NCBI GenBank assembly: GCA_910586565.1
Contig: CAJUIT010000032.1
Coordinates: forward strand, 1-12,976
From: an uncultured Muribaculaceae bacterium
Lineage (GTDB): Bacteria; Bacteroidota; Bacteroidia; Bacteroidales; Muribaculaceae
DNA length: 12,976 nt
Direction: 5' to 3'
The notes beneath the pieces are model-generated. The model was not told the origin of the DNA. It was given only the letters and a program-made list of their open reading frames with translations, and ran no database searches. How positions within the stretch are numbered: position 1 is the stretch's first letter; every line of letters begins with the position of its first letter. Made by a program: the position numbers and the translations under genes. Positions 12,923-12,976 of this stretch are shown piece by piece.

Positions 12923-12976
12923 CGGGGCGTAGCGCAGTCCGGTAGCGCACCTGGTTTGGGACCAGGTGGTCGCAGG
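12923..12976 (+). tRNA. trnP: tRNA-Pro (anticodon TGG), 3' end beyond the window
   Basis: The first 54 bases of a tRNA: 5' acceptor strand CGGGGCG (12923-12929), a D-arm containing AGCGCAGTCCGGTAGCGC, anticodon stem CCTGG/CCAGG (12950-12954/12962-12966) and loop TTTGGGA with anticodon TGG at 12957-12959. The variable loop and the start of the T-stem (GCAGG) are present; the rest is cut off. Sequence and the 5' C are typical of bacterial tRNA-Pro. It is a separate transcription unit from rpoC. Confidence 0.95.

Overview
This window is a conserved bacterial housekeeping locus, the 3' end of tuf followed by trnW-secE-nusG-rplKAJL-rpoBC, with all protein genes on the + strand. It ends in a tRNA-Pro gene. 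The organism is most likely a member of the Bacteroidota, probably order Bacteroidales. The evidence is the tuf-tRNA-Trp-secE-nusG order, RpoB and RpoC lengths of 1270 and 1430 aa, a lack of Shine-Dalgarno sequences (starts are preceded by A-rich, often ACA-ATG, sequence), and two perfect TAnnTTTG -7 boxes of the Bacteroides sigma factor near the right end. GC-leaning codon use (GAC, AAC, CTC, AAG) would fit a higher-GC family such as Muribaculaceae, but I cannot settle the family by eye.

Layout. Positions 1-656 hold the C-terminal half of EF-Tu. A hairpin and tRNA-Trp(CCA) follow, then secE (845-1045) and nusG (1067-1618). A 302-bp structured spacer opens with a terminator-like hairpin and ends with a hairpin just upstream of rplK. 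Ribosomal stalk and L1 genes follow closely: rplK 1921-2364, rplA 2379-3074, rplJ 3093-3617, rplL 3657-4031. A 363-bp rplL-rpoB spacer starts with a strong terminator (4058-4096) that probably acts as an attenuator. rpoB (4395-8207) and rpoC (8385-12677) are separated by a 177-bp spacer holding two large hairpins. A strong terminator closes the operon at 12717-12753. A promoter at 12831-12861 serves tRNA-Pro(TGG), which runs off the right edge.

The genes together supply translation elongation (EF-Tu, the L11/L10/L12 stalk, L1), the two large RNA polymerase subunits, the elongation factor NusG that binds them, and the SecE translocon subunit.

I see no mobile element, CRISPR array, toxin, defence system or frameshifted gene. 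The protein genes look intact and ordinary. What merits a second look is the RNA between them: a likely rplL/rpoB attenuator with an overlapping alternative hairpin, unusually structured spacers before rplK, rpoB and rpoC, the absence of room for a classical L10 leader, and a possible lipoprotein-like ORF remnant upstream of rpoB. I found no convincing previously undescribed system.
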